Assembly: GCF_904846705.1 (NCBI RefSeq)
Contig: NZ_CAJHBS010000009.1
Coordinates: 1 to 64,000 of the forward strand
Source: Psychrobacter sp. Pi2-52
GTDB lineage: Bacteria; Pseudomonadota; Gammaproteobacteria; Pseudomonadales; Moraxellaceae
Direction: 5' to 3'
Length of the DNA stretch: 64,000 bases
Part shown: one piece after another, positions 25,583 to 35,534 of the stretch
Layout of the letters: the number at the start of each line of letters is the position of its first letter
Numbering within the stretch: position 1 is the stretch's first letter
Notes under the pieces: generated by a model
What the model was told of the DNA's origin: nothing
The model's database searches: none
What the model saw: the letters and a program-made list of their open reading frames with translations, nothing else
Translations under genes and position numbers: made by a program

Positions 25583-27217
25583 TTACAGCAGCCAGTCGAT
25601 GGGTAGCCAAGACATGATAGTAAGCCAAACATGGTCACCCATGTCCACTCGTGGCTCGGAGTCATAGACGACTTTTTTGCCATCTTCCATCGTGTGCCAC
25701 TCTAGACTACCATTGTCTAGCAGCTTGACCTCATACGCTTGATTTAATAGATCGTCGCTCAAAGCACCATGCAACTGCCTTGCTAGTTCATCATCATTAA
25801 TAATCACGCCCATTTCGGTATTGATATTGGCAGAGCGTGGGTCAACGTTGTAGGAACCGATAAAGACTTGATAATCATCTACTGCAAACGTTTTTGCGTG
25901 CAAGCTGGTCGAAGATTGACTACGTGCTCGCCACAGTTTATTGTCACGTTTTTCTTCAGCAGCGGTCGATTTAAGCTCATATATTTTGACGCCTGAACGA
26001 AGCAGTCGAGGTCGCCACTGGCTATAACCAGAATGCACGGCAGTCACATCGGTCGCATCAAATGAGTTGGTTAATATCTTAATATCGACACCAGCTTCAG
26101 CCAGTTTAACCAACGTATCGACGCCATCTTTGGTCGGTACAAAATAAGAAGAAATAATCGTCAATTTCTTGGTTGGGCTACCAAGCAAGTTACGCAACTG
26201 ATGTACCAAATTGGTATCAGCAGGAACCGTTTTGCTTAGTTTGCCAACATCATCACTTAAGAACTGCATGTCTGTCCAACGAAAAGGCACACGCTTATTA
26301 ATCAAGTCACTATCAATCGTCGAGTCTTTGATCGCAGCTTTATAAACAGTCAAGCTGCTGCCTTCGTTGTTTTCTTCATCCAGACCGAGCTTATCTAAGG
26401 CCTTTAAAAAATCAGGCGTAACGTCATCATCAAATTTTGCTAAGGTCTCGATATCAAATGATAAAGGCGATGACCAATAGTCATAAAAACTGTTATCAAT
26501 ATCTGCGACGACTTTACCAATCAGTAAGACATCCAAATCTGCAAACTGGCTGCTTTGGTCATTACTAAGGTATTCGTTGCCGATGTTACGCCCGCCGATG
26601 ATAGTAATCTGCTTATCAAAGGTCATGCTCTTATTGTGCATGCGGCGATTAATACGCGGCAAACCAGTCACATAGTTCAACGTCGGAAACTTACGATGCA
26701 TCAAAGGGTTGATGATGCGCACCGCAATGTTAGGATGGCTAGCAAAACGTAATAAATGCTGGTCAAACTTGGCACTATTATTAAAATCATCTAACAATAA
26801 GCGCACGATCACGCCGCGTTCAGCTGCGTCCCATAAGTCTTTTAATAGAAGCTGGCCAGCCTGATCGTTATGCCAAATATAGTACTGTGCATCAATATTG
26901 CGCGTGGCCATATCTGTCAAGATGCTACGAGCAGCAAAAGCATTCGCTCCGGTTACGATTGGGTGATAACCAGACAAGTCAGGATGAATATCGTTCTGCG
27001 CACTAATAGCAGAGACCAAATCAGTACTGCTGGTCTTAATCGGCTCACCTTGCGTCGTTTGCTCGTCTGAATATAGCTCATGTACACGTTCTGATAACGC
27101 TTGGCTTTCCGGTAAATGTGGCTGCTTGGGCAAACTCTGGCAAGCACTAAGACCTAAAGTCAGTCCTAGGGTTAGACTCAACGATAAGCTGCTTGGTTCT
27201 ATATTGAACATCGACAT
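25583..27217 (-). CDS. Phospholipase D/cardiolipin synthase-like lipoprotein
   Basis: A 544-residue enzyme of the phospholipase D superfamily. The N-terminus carries a signal ending in the lipobox LSAC (Cys26), so it is probably membrane-anchored. Both HKD half-sites are present: HNKSMTFD followed by GGRNIGNEYL, and HAKTFAVDD followed by GSYNVDPRS. This layout matches the ClsC-type cardiolipin synthases, which use phosphatidyl donors to make cardiolipin, but phospholipase activity is also possible. Monocistronic; AAGG precedes the ATG. Confidence 0.87.
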   Translation of the reverse strand: MSMFNIEPSSLSLSLTLGLTLGLSACQSLPKQPHLPESQALSERVHELYSDEQTTQGEPIKTSSTDLVSAISAQNDIHPDLSGYHPIVTGANAFAARSILTDMATRNIDAQYYIWHNDQAGQLLLKDLWDAAERGVIVRLLLDDFNNSAKFDQHLLRFASHPNIAVRIINPLMHRKFPTLNYVTGLPRINRRMHNKSMTFDKQITIIGGRNIGNEYLSNDQSSQFADLDVLLIGKVVADIDNSFYDYWSSPLSFDIETLAKFDDDVTPDFLKALDKLGLDEENNEGSSLTVYKAAIKDSTIDSDLINKRVPFRWTDMQFLSDDVGKLSKTVPADTNLVHQLRNLLGSPTKKLTIISSYFVPTKDGVDTLVKLAEAGVDIKILTNSFDATDVTAVHSGYSQWRPRLLRSGVKIYELKSTAAEEKRDNKLWRARSQSSTSLHAKTFAVDDYQVFIGSYNVDPRSANINTEMGVIINDDELARQLHGALSDDLLNQAYEVKLLDNGSLEWHTMEDGKKVVYDSEPRVDMGDHVWLTIMSWLPIDWLL

Positions 27218-27663
27218 AACGAATTTACCTTAATGAGCCTAAATGTACTGATAAATAATGATTCAGAGTGCTGAAACCACTCTTTTTAGACGAATTACCA
27301 GACTGTTGTTGTATTATGCGTGGCAAAATCTAAATCGTCGTTAAGCTTAGCAGCTGTTGCGATATCTGCCTATTATAAATACGTTATTTTTGTTAGATTT
27401 AGCGCATGAAATCATTGTTTTTTAAGTAGTGTTTAATTATATCTGTGGCATATTTTAAGCAGTAGAATTGATACATCTTCGGTATTCGAAAATAATATTT
27501 AGTGGCCATTTGAAACCAGCTGTGCGGAATAAGTCGACATGATATGATAACGCTGATAAATTCGGTCGATAATCAGAAGAATAAGCAGTCATTTTATTTC
27601 AATTAAAAGACCAACCAATAAAATACTAATCAATAAAATACCAACCAAAGTAATGGAACGTTT
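27218..27663. other. Intergenic region upstream of metZ
   Basis: 446 bp between divergent genes. A 15-bp tandem duplication (CAATAAAATACTAAT, then CAATAAAATACCAAC) occupies 27616-27645 just before the metZ start. I see no riboswitch or clear operator. Confidence 0.5.
27616..27645 (+). repeat. Short 15-bp tandem repeat upstream of metZ
   Basis: Two adjacent 15-base units differ at two positions and end 18 bases before the metZ ATG. They may affect translation initiation or be neutral slippage. Confidence 0.6.
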
Positions 27664-28938
27664 ATGAGTCAGTCGCAAAACCATGATGAGAGCAGTTTGA
27701 ACAAGTTAGATCCAAACTGGCGCAACGATGCCTTAGATTTAGGGCTTGATTATGGCATGCAGACCATTGCAGTGCGGGCAGGTCAACACCGTACGGACGA
27801 AGGCGAGCATTCAGAGCCTATTTTTACCACCAGCTCTTACGTTTATCGTTCAGCCGCTGATGCCGCTGCTCATTTTGACGGTACAAAAACAGGCAATGTC
27901 TACTCTCGTCATACTAATCCAAGTGTACGTACTTTTGAGCGTCGCTTGGCTGCATTAGAAAACGGTGAACGTGCGGTTGCGACAGCTTCTGGTATGGGCG
28001 CTATTTTGACCATGTGCTTGGCATACCTAAAAGCGGGCGACCATTTGCTAGCGGCCAACCAGTTATTCGGCTCATCTATCGGTCTGTTTAATAATTATAT
28101 GGCCAAGTTTGGTGTTGAAGTCAGCTACGTTGATTGCTTCGACAATGAAGCATGGGCCAATGCCGTTCAACCAAATACCAAGGTGATTTATTGCGAAAGC
28201 CCAAGTAATCCATTGGCACAGATTTGCGATATCGGTTATTTGAGTCAGCTATGTAAAGCCAATGACATATTACTCGTCGTCGATAATTGCTTTGCAACGC
28301 CAGCATTGCAGCGCCCGCTAGACTTGGGTGCGGATGTGGTCATTCACTCTGCGACTAAATATCTGGATGGTCAGGGACGCGTATTAGGCGGTGCGTTGGT
28401 CGGTAGTGATAAACTGATGCAAGAAGCGTTTACCGTGGTGCGCTCAGGCGGTATCAGCATGAGTCCATTTAATGCTTGGGTATTTACCAAGGGGCTTGAG
28501 ACGCTTAAATTACGTATGCAAGCGCATTGCCAAAATGCCAATCAAGTGGCAGAATTTTTGGTCAATCATCCTAATGTCAGTACCGTACACTTTTCAGGCT
28601 TGAGTGATCATCCTGCACACGAGCTTGCCACACGTCAGCATCATATGAAAGATGGCTATGGTGCTATCATGGGTTTTGAAGTCAAGGCATCTGATAGCCG
28701 TGATACCAAAGAAGCGGCGTGGCATGTGATTGATTCAACACAAATGGTCTCTATCACCAATAACTTGGGCGATGCCAAAACCACGATTACTCATCCTGCA
28801 ACCACCACGCATTTCCGTCTAACTGCTGAGGCTCGTGCCGAAGCTGGTGTCAAAGATGGTCTGATTCGTCTATCGGTAGGTCTAGAAGATGTGGAAGATA
28901 TTATCAAAGACTTGGCACGTGGTTTAGACAGTTTGTAA
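27664..28938 (+). CDS. metZ: O-succinylhomoserine sulfhydrylase MetZ
   Basis: PLP enzyme that makes homocysteine directly from O-succinylhomoserine and sulfide in methionine synthesis. It has 424 residues. Visible are the family start MQTIAVRAGQHRTDEGEHSE, the GNVYSRHTNPSVRTFE segment, ATASGMGAI, and the PLP lysine in HSATKYLDGQGRVLGG. The GQGR after the lysine and the N-terminal Arg-rich motif favour MetZ over MetB/MetC, but related Cys/Met enzymes are hard to separate by eye. It precedes ybaB by 111 bp. Confidence 0.88.
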   Translation: MSQSQNHDESSLNKLDPNWRNDALDLGLDYGMQTIAVRAGQHRTDEGEHSEPIFTTSSYVYRSAADAAAHFDGTKTGNVYSRHTNPSVRTFERRLAALENGERAVATASGMGAILTMCLAYLKAGDHLLAANQLFGSSIGLFNNYMAKFGVEVSYVDCFDNEAWANAVQPNTKVIYCESPSNPLAQICDIGYLSQLCKANDILLVVDNCFATPALQRPLDLGADVVIHSATKYLDGQGRVLGGALVGSDKLMQEAFTVVRSGGISMSPFNAWVFTKGLETLKLRMQAHCQNANQVAEFLVNHPNVSTVHFSGLSDHPAHELATRQHHMKDGYGAIMGFEVKASDSRDTKEAAWHVIDSTQMVSITNNLGDAKTTITHPATTTHFRLTAEARAEAGVKDGLIRLSVGLEDVEDIIKDLARGLDSL

Positions 28939-29049
28939 AGATAGCGGTATAATCTGCATTAACGCATTGCATTAACTTTACGTTATTAATTATTCATTAC
29001 TATACGCACTAGCATAAAATACAAACCATAAATAACAAAAGAGGCAACT

Positions 29050-29379
29050 ATGAACATTCAAGCATTGATGCAACAAGCACAAACGATGCAAAAGAAAGTA
29101 GAAGCGAACGTTGAAAACGCTAAGAAAGAACTTGCTAACAAAGAAGTGCAAGCAGAAGCGGGCAGTGGACTAGTTAAAGTAACGATGACTGGTCGTCATG
29201 TGGTTAAGCGTTTGACTATTGATCCAAGTCTGTTAGAAGATGAGCCAGATATGATCGAAGATCTTATCGCTGCTGCTATCAATGATGCGGTTCGTCAAGC
29301 AGATGCACTATATGAAGAAACGATGGCTGGCGCGACCTCGGGCATGGGTCTGCCACCAGGTATGCAAGGCATGTTTTAA
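29050..29379 (+). CDS. ybaB: Nucleoid-associated protein YbaB/EbfC
   Basis: A small dimeric DNA-binding protein of 109 residues. It has the typical N-terminal helix rich in Gln/Met/Lys ([16 protein letters not shown]), the [21 protein letters not shown] strand region and a Gly/Met-rich tail ([12 protein letters not shown]). It sits immediately before recR, as in most bacteria. The usual upstream partner dnaX is replaced here by metZ. A terminator separates it from recR. Confidence 0.95.
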   Translation: MNIQALMQQAQTMQKKVEANVENAKKELANKEVQAEAGSGLVKVTMTGRHVVKRLTIDPSLLEDEPDMIEDLIAAAINDAVRQADALYEETMAGATSGMGLPPGMQGMF

Positions 29380-29404
29380 GCATTAAATACTTCATACTGA
29401 AGAC

Positions 29405-29444
29405 AAAAATGGGGTTGTTATCGATACGATACGACCCCATTTTT
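29405..29444 (+). terminator. Hairpin between ybaB and recR
   Basis: AAAAATGGGGT and ACCCCATTTTT form an 11-bp stem with an 18-base loop that could also fold, followed by a T-run. recR may need its own promoter or rely on readthrough. Confidence 0.75.
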
Positions 29445-29496
29445 ATAGCTACGATTTATAAATTCAGTTAGATAAAGTCAACTAAAGGAAGCTACT

Positions 29497-30090
29497 TTGC
29501 TTACAGCCAAATTTGATCAGCTGGTCAAACAGCTGCGTATATTGCCAGGCGTCGGTCAAAAAAGTGCCCAACGAATGGCGCTACATCTGCTCAGTAAAAA
29601 ACGCCCACAAGGTATGGCACTCGCCCAAGCACTAGATGAAGCCATGCGTGATATTGTTGAATGTCAGCGTTGCCATAGCTTTAGTGATGAGGCTGTATGT
29701 CCGCTATGCCAAGACCCTAGGCGTGATGACAGTTTACTCTGTGTGGTCGAGACAGCAGCAGATGTGATGGCGATTGAGCAGACAGCTGGTTACCGTGGTC
29801 GTTATTTCGTGTTGGGCGGGCATCTATCGCCAATTGATGGTGTCAGCGCCGATGACTTAAATATTGATCAGCTCGTATGGCGAGTGAAGCAAGAGCCTGT
29901 CGAAGAGCTAATACTTGCAACAGGTACGACTGTCGAAGGTCAGACTACGGCGCACTTTATCAGTGAGGCAGTCAGTCGTCATGTCAATAAAGTGACGCGC
30001 TTAGCTCAAGGTGTACCGATGGGCGGCGAGCTTGAGTATTTGGATAGTATGACGCTTGGTCAAGCCATGCAAAATCGTTCTTTTTTATAA
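29497..30090 (+). CDS. recR: Recombination protein RecR
   Basis: Acts with RecF and RecO in loading RecA at gaps. It has 197 residues starting at TTG 29497, supported by AAAGGA 7 bases upstream. A helix-hairpin-helix comes first ([20 protein letters not shown]), then the zinc finger [16 protein letters not shown], the Toprim start [15 protein letters not shown] and the closing [19 protein letters not shown]. All parts are complete. Confidence 0.95.
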   Translation: MLTAKFDQLVKQLRILPGVGQKSAQRMALHLLSKKRPQGMALAQALDEAMRDIVECQRCHSFSDEAVCPLCQDPRRDDSLLCVVETAADVMAIEQTAGYRGRYFVLGGHLSPIDGVSADDLNIDQLVWRVKQEPVEELILATGTTVEGQTTAHFISEAVSRHVNKVTRLAQGVPMGGELEYLDSMTLGQAMQNRSFL

Positions 30091-30225
30091 TGTTTTGATT
30101 GCTTCAAAGTCTTACCCAATTCATTTCTTGGAATTGTTATAATTACTTTATTATTGTTTATCTTTTAATTTTATTAAGGCGCGGTTTAGCGTTTTATTTT
30201 CTCCTATTAATGCAGGTATCTGCCC

Positions 30226-31581
30226 GTGTCCAATAACGTTTCAAACGCCTCAGCTCAATCAAATGCTTCTGATACCAATGATGGCTTATTACAAGAAGCC
30301 GCTAATACTGAGCCAATGTCAGCAGCCACTTCATCTGAGTCAGCTGCTAATAATCCAGATGTTGAAGTACCTGATATTGAGGTGCTAGATATTGATGCAC
30401 TGTTGGATATTGCCGATGACGTTGCTATTACTTGGGTACGTAAGCAAGGCGATTTAGATGAAGTTATTGATGCCTTAGCGACTTGCGGACGCGTAGCCTT
30501 AGATACTGAGTTTATCAAGCGTGATACTTATTATCCGCGCTTGGCACTGGTGCAGTTGAATACTGGCGATCATGTTTATCTACTGGATGCACCGCAGCTA
30601 CAACTAACTAAGCTGTGGGAAGCGCTACGCAAAGTAGATGTGGCTATCTGGCACGCTTGCGGCGAAGATTTGGGCATTTTTTATCTGTTGTCTGGTTGTC
30701 CGCCATTGACCAATATATTTGATACGCAAATAGCGTTGTCTTATCTAACGGGTCAATTGCAAATGGGGTATCAGCAGGCACTGGCCGATCAGCTAGATAT
30801 GCATATTGATAAAGAACACAGCCAGTCTGACTGGCTCCAGCGTCCGTTGACAGATGAGCAAGAGCAATATGCCATCGATGATGTGCGTTATTTGCCAGCG
30901 CTGTATCTCAGTATCGAGCATGAGCTTAAGGCGCAAGGTTTATATGATTATGTCTGGGCCGACTGTCAGCTCTATGCCAGTGATTTGTATGACACGCAAC
31001 ACGTCGAAGATGAAGCGATGTATCTAACGATGGCAGATTATCGCTATAACTCGCAGCAAATGGCGATACTCAAAGGAGTGGCTACATGGCGAGAAGAGCT
31101 GGCACGTGCGACCAATCAACCCCGTACCTTTGTGATAAAAAAACAAGCAGTACGTGAGATTGTCACTGAAAAGCCAAACAGTATGCGCGAGCTGGCACAC
31201 AAAACAACCATGCACCGTAGTATGCTGCGACTATATGGCGAAGAGCTGCTGAAAGTAATCAGAGATGCCAAGAGTCTACCCCCTACAGAGCATCCAGACT
31301 GTCTAGTGCCACCATATCGCTCAAAAAATAAAGTATTATCGAAAGCAGTGCAGCAAGCGATTGATGAGCATGCGCGTGAGATTGGTATACCTGCTAGCGT
31401 ATTGATGCGCAAAAAATGGCTAGGGCAATTATATGAAGTGGTTGCTCTTGATAAAGACGTGAGCGAACTGCCGCAAGGGCTAAAAGGTTGGCGTAACGAT
31501 TGGGTTGTTAAAATCTTAATTCCAGTCATCAAAAAGCATAAAACCGAACTGCAGCAGGGCATGGGTATTCGTGTTCAATAA
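30226..31581 (+). CDS. rnd: Ribonuclease D
   Basis: 3'-5' exoribonuclease for tRNA maturation. It has 451 residues from GTG 30226. The first ~65 residues are an acidic, Ser/Asn/Glu-rich tail not found in the roughly 375-residue E. coli enzyme. The DEDD exonuclease follows with DTEFIKRDTYYPRLALVQL, IWHACGEDLGIF, FDTQIALSYL and YAIDDVRYLPAL. One or two HRDC-type helical domains end the protein. The GTG could be bypassed by a later start, but the frame stays open without one that is better placed. Confidence 0.9.
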   Translation: MSNNVSNASAQSNASDTNDGLLQEAANTEPMSAATSSESAANNPDVEVPDIEVLDIDALLDIADDVAITWVRKQGDLDEVIDALATCGRVALDTEFIKRDTYYPRLALVQLNTGDHVYLLDAPQLQLTKLWEALRKVDVAIWHACGEDLGIFYLLSGCPPLTNIFDTQIALSYLTGQLQMGYQQALADQLDMHIDKEHSQSDWLQRPLTDEQEQYAIDDVRYLPALYLSIEHELKAQGLYDYVWADCQLYASDLYDTQHVEDEAMYLTMADYRYNSQQMAILKGVATWREELARATNQPRTFVIKKQAVREIVTEKPNSMRELAHKTTMHRSMLRLYGEELLKVIRDAKSLPPTEHPDCLVPPYRSKNKVLSKAVQQAIDEHAREIGIPASVLMRKKWLGQLYEVVALDKDVSELPQGLKGWRNDWVVKILIPVIKKHKTELQQGMGIRVQ

Positions 31582-31676
31582 GGAATCGTTCGATAATACG
31601 GTGTTTAATAAGGCACCGTTTAACAAGAAATCGTTCGACAAAAATGAGAACTGACCTTCAAGTATTCATACAGCTC

Positions 31677-32366
31677 TTAGCGTTTAAATCGTCCATGCTC
31701 TAAAAAGTATCGAGTCTGCTCGGCGACCTCTGGATTTACTAGCATGCCAGTATGTGAGACTGGCATGATGATATGATCAGCTGCAGACTCTATTTTCGTC
31801 TCCTCTATATATACTGTCCCGTCATGTGCAAGCTGCTCGTTAAGGGGTGGCTTGTCAGATTTGCGCAGTTTGCGATTATGATATTGTAAGAATAGCTGAC
31901 CTAGACCATAAGGGCGGTTGCCAGCGATAACGCCTAGCGTTACATGTTTGGGCAATGGCGCGACTGTGCCGTCGAGGGCGTCGACATACGAGCGACCTAC
32001 GACAGCAGGAGTTAATCGCCAGATATAATCTGCACAAACACTGCCTATATGTGGTGTCCCTAGCGTCACGCAACGTCCAATTTGCCATTTTGGGTACTGA
32101 GCGACAAAATCACGAATGATCAAACCGCCTAAACTATGCCCGACCAAATCTATAGGATGATCTGGGTGATGGTTTGTTTCTAGCCAGCTATTTAGGCGAG
32201 CGCTATTGGTTTTGATACCATCACGCATACTACGGTAGCCATACTGATGGGTATCAAATCCTGCTGCTTGCAGGCGCTTGGCTAATGGTCGCATGATCCA
32301 TGGGGTTTGGTGTAGCCCGTGAATTAGAATGACGCGAGTTTTTTGTTTAGGCGCTTTATGTTGCAT
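31677..32366 (-). CDS. Lipase-like alpha/beta hydrolase
   Basis: About 229 residues from the ATG at 32366; a TTG 12 bases earlier is possible. The oxyanion segment VILIHGLHQTPWIM comes first. The nucleophile elbow VGHSLGGLIIRDF and the typical TLGTPHIGSV follow. A late His lies in MPVSHTGML. The pattern is that of PGAP1/triacylglycerol-lipase-like enzymes. There is no signal peptide, so a cytoplasmic esterase is likely. It lies downstream of gcvP behind a terminator, and is therefore probably transcribed alone. Confidence 0.82.
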   Translation of the reverse strand: MQHKAPKQKTRVILIHGLHQTPWIMRPLAKRLQAAGFDTHQYGYRSMRDGIKTNSARLNSWLETNHHPDHPIDLVGHSLGGLIIRDFVAQYPKWQIGRCVTLGTPHIGSVCADYIWRLTPAVVGRSYVDALDGTVAPLPKHVTLGVIAGNRPYGLGQLFLQYHNRKLRKSDKPPLNEQLAHDGTVYIEETKIESAADHIIMPVSHTGMLVNPEVAEQTRYFLEHGRFKR

Positions 32367-32505
32367 AGCAGTGTCCAATGGTTGCTTCAGAAATTTAAGA
32401 TAAATAGCTTATTATCAATATAAGCTTTTATTACATTGAGTTCTTATCGTTTATTTTATTGATAATATTACCTGCTAACGTAATAGATAAAAAGTCAGAC
32501 AAATA

Positions 32506-32540
32506 AAAACCTCCTAGTCAGCTGCTGACTTGGAGGTTTT
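32506..32540. terminator. Terminator after gcvP
   Basis: AAAACCTCC and GGAGGTTTT pair, continued by AGTCA/TGACT after one T-T mismatch, with a 5-base loop. T-runs occur on both strands. Confidence 0.85.
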
Positions 32541-32572
32541 TTACTACAGAGAATAACTATCCGAAATAATAA

Positions 32573-35470
32573 TTACATATAGTTTTCGATACTTGGGCAA
32601 GAGCACATTAAGTTCTTGTCACCATAAGCATCATCGACACGAGCGACACTTGGCCAGAACTTGTTTGCACGGATGTACGGCAGTGGGAATGCAGCAGTCT
32701 CACGGCTGTAAGGATGCGTCCACTCTTCGCTAGTAATCATAGCAGCCGTATGCGGTGCATTGACTAATGGGTTGTCTTCTAGCGTCCAGTTATCTTCACC
32801 AGCTTTGGCTTTCATGGCTTCAGCTTTGATAGATTTTAGCGCACTGATAAAGCGATCCAACTCTTCTTTTGATTCAGACTCTGTTGGCTCAATCATAAGC
32901 GTGCCAGCGACTGGGAAGCTCATCGTTGGCGAATGGAAACCATAGTCCATCAAGCGCTTAGCGATATCGCTTTCTGTGATGCCAGTCTCTTCTTTTAACG
33001 GACGAATATCGATGATGCATTCGTGAGCCACGCGGCCATTTTTGCCTGCATACAAGACAGGGTAGTGACCTTTTAATTCGGCTGCTACGTAGTTGGCGTT
33101 CAGTAATGCCAGCTCCGTTGCTTTTAATAGACCATCACGGCCCATCATAGCAATGTACATCCATGAGATAGGTAAGATGCTCGCTGAACCATAAGGTGCT
33201 GCTGATACTGCTGAGCAGTCCTTTTGTGCATTGTGTACAGGGCTCAAGGTATGGTTGGCCATAAATTTTGCCAAATGCGCCTTCATACCGATAGGGCCCA
33301 TACCTGGACCACCGCCGCCATGCGGGATGCAGAAGGTTTTGTGCAGGTTCATGTGTAGTACATCAGCACCAACGTCTGCAGGCTGCATCATGCCTACCTG
33401 AGCATTCATGTTCGCGCCGTCCATATAGACCTGCCCACCATGTTTGTGGGTCAAATCACAGATATGACGGATGCCTTCTTCGAATACACCATGCGTCGAT
33501 GGATAAGTGATCATTAGCGCACCTAGGCGATCGCTGTACTCTTCACATTTGGCGGTTAAGTCGTCGATATCAACGTTGCCATTTTCATCAGTTTTGACCA
33601 CGACCACTTGCATACCCATCATCATGGCAGTAGCAGGGTTGGTACCGTGCGCCGACATAGGAATCAAGCAAACATCGCGATTGGTTTCGCCCAATGACTC
33701 ATGATAACGGCGAATCGCTAACAGACCAGCATATTCACCAGAGGCGCCAGAGTTTGGCTGCATAGAGACATCATCAAAACCAGTAATGGCTTTTAATTGA
33801 TCTTGCAAGCTATCGATCATCGCGATATAGCCAGTGACTTGATCGCGCGGTGCAAAAGGATGCACGTTGGCAAACTCAGGCCAAGTAATCGGTAGCATCT
33901 CACTGGTGGCGTTTAGCTTCATGGTACAGCTACCCAGTGAAATCATGCTGCGGTTCATCGCCAAATCTTTGTCTTCAAGCGACTTTAGGTAGCGTAGCAT
34001 TTCATGCTCGGTGTGATGCGAGTTAAATACTGGATGAGTCAAAATGTCATCCGTACGTAGGTGTGCGCTATCTAGAGAGACGCGAGCTGTTTCAGGTAGA
34101 TTATGTGACTTGTTGACGAATAGCTGAGTCAACGTGTTGAAGTCTTGCTGATCGCTGGTTTCACTAAAGGCAACGCTCAATTTGGTGTCGCTTAAACGCC
34201 ATAAGTTGTAGCCGACGTTGTCTGCATTTTTGAAAATTTGAGTAGCCAATTTTTCTGAACCACAATCAACCACGACTGTATCGAAGAATTGATCATGTAC
34301 CACGCTCAAGCTGCTGTCGTTAGATGCTGTGATAGCGTCAGCAAACGCAGTGGCAAACGCATGAATACGAGTAGCAATACGTTTTACGCCGCCTGGACCA
34401 TGATATACCGCGTACATACCAGCGAGGTTAGCTAGTAATACTTGTGAGGTACAGATGTTTGAGTTGGCTTTTTCGCGGCGGATATGCTGCTCACGCGTTT
34501 GTAGAGCCATACGTAATGCTGTATTGCCTTGTGCGTCTTTTGAGACACCAATGATACGACCAGGCGCTGAACGCTTTGCTTTATCGGAGAACGCAAAGTA
34601 AGCGGCGTGTGGACCACCGAAGCCCATTGGAATACCGAAACGCTGAGTACTACCTAGCGCTACGTCAGCACCCATATCGGCTGGTGATTTTAATAACACC
34701 AAGCTCATGATGTCACTGACGACACTGACGTAAGTCTTGTTTTCTTTTACTGCACTGATGACGTCTGTTAAGTCTTTAACGTCGCCTTCAGCACCAACGT
34801 ACTGGAATAGCGCACCGAAATAGTCGCCTGATTTAGCCGTTTCAAAATCACCAACAACGACTTCCCAGCCGAAGTATTTCGCACGAGTATTGATAACATC
34901 CAGCGTTTGTGGATAGACACGCTCATCGACGAAATACTGTGTTGATTTGCTTTTGCTCACACGCTTTGACATCGCCATTGCTTCTGCCGCTGCCGTTGCT
35001 TCATCAAGTAATGACGCACCAGCTAACTCAAGACCAGTCAAATCGATACATACTTGTTGGAAGTTCAGCAATGCCTCCAAACGACCTTGAGCTATTTCTG
35101 CTTGGTAAGGCGTATAAGCGGTATACCAGCCTGGATTTTCAAGGACGTTGCGCTGAATGACCGCAGGCATACGAACAGGAGAGTAGCCTTGACCGATATA
35201 GCTCTTATTGACGGTGATGTCATCTGCCATAGTGCGTAGTTTGGCAAGTGCCGCATGCTCACTCATCGCTACTGGCAAATCCAACTCTTTGTGCAAACGT
35301 ACCGGCTCAGGCACAGTGTCATTGATAAAGCTTTGCATATCTTTATAACCAACAGCGCTGAGTAGGTCAGCTTGCTTGGTCTCGTTCGAACCTAAGTGGC
35401 GATAGACAAATTCAGCTTCGTTGAACAATCCTTGAAAGGTATCAAACGATGGGTTTTGAGAGATAGTCAT
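32573..35470 (-). CDS. gcvP: Glycine dehydrogenase (decarboxylating), P protein
   Basis: PLP enzyme of the glycine cleavage system that decarboxylates glycine and loads the aminomethyl group onto GcvH. It has 965 residues in the single-chain form, with both halves present. The N-terminal half carries YIGQGYSPVRMPAVI and GGPHAAYF. The C-terminal half carries HGTNPATAMMMGM and the PLP lysine in NLHKTFCIPHGGGGPG. Length matches the family. It is the last gene of the gcvT-gcvH-nitroreductase-gcvP cluster, 64 bp after the nitroreductase. Confidence 0.97.
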   Translation of the reverse strand: MTISQNPSFDTFQGLFNEAEFVYRHLGSNETKQADLLSAVGYKDMQSFINDTVPEPVRLHKELDLPVAMSEHAALAKLRTMADDITVNKSYIGQGYSPVRMPAVIQRNVLENPGWYTAYTPYQAEIAQGRLEALLNFQQVCIDLTGLELAGASLLDEATAAAEAMAMSKRVSKSKSTQYFVDERVYPQTLDVINTRAKYFGWEVVVGDFETAKSGDYFGALFQYVGAEGDVKDLTDVISAVKENKTYVSVVSDIMSLVLLKSPADMGADVALGSTQRFGIPMGFGGPHAAYFAFSDKAKRSAPGRIIGVSKDAQGNTALRMALQTREQHIRREKANSNICTSQVLLANLAGMYAVYHGPGGVKRIATRIHAFATAFADAITASNDSSLSVVHDQFFDTVVVDCGSEKLATQIFKNADNVGYNLWRLSDTKLSVAFSETSDQQDFNTLTQLFVNKSHNLPETARVSLDSAHLRTDDILTHPVFNSHHTEHEMLRYLKSLEDKDLAMNRSMISLGSCTMKLNATSEMLPITWPEFANVHPFAPRDQVTGYIAMIDSLQDQLKAITGFDDVSMQPNSGASGEYAGLLAIRRYHESLGETNRDVCLIPMSAHGTNPATAMMMGMQVVVVKTDENGNVDIDDLTAKCEEYSDRLGALMITYPSTHGVFEEGIRHICDLTHKHGGQVYMDGANMNAQVGMMQPADVGADVLHMNLHKTFCIPHGGGGPGMGPIGMKAHLAKFMANHTLSPVHNAQKDCSAVSAAPYGSASILPISWMYIAMMGRDGLLKATELALLNANYVAAELKGHYPVLYAGKNGRVAHECIIDIRPLKEETGITESDIAKRLMDYGFHSPTMSFPVAGTLMIEPTESESKEELDRFISALKSIKAEAMKAKAGEDNWTLEDNPLVNAPHTAAMITSEEWTHPYSRETAAFPLPYIRANKFWPSVARVDDAYGDKNLMCSCPSIENYM

Positions 35471-35534
35471 GACAATCCTTGGTTAAGGGAGTAATAAACA
35501 AAATAGCAATTAAGGGAATAATATGAGCGGTACG

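Noticed and set aside
27218..27663. SAM-type riboswitch before metZ
   Set aside because: Expected for a methionine gene in some bacteria, but the conserved core motifs are not present.
30255..30518. 87-codon minus-strand frame over the start of rnd
   Set aside because: Ser/Ala-rich shadow of the acidic head of RNase D.
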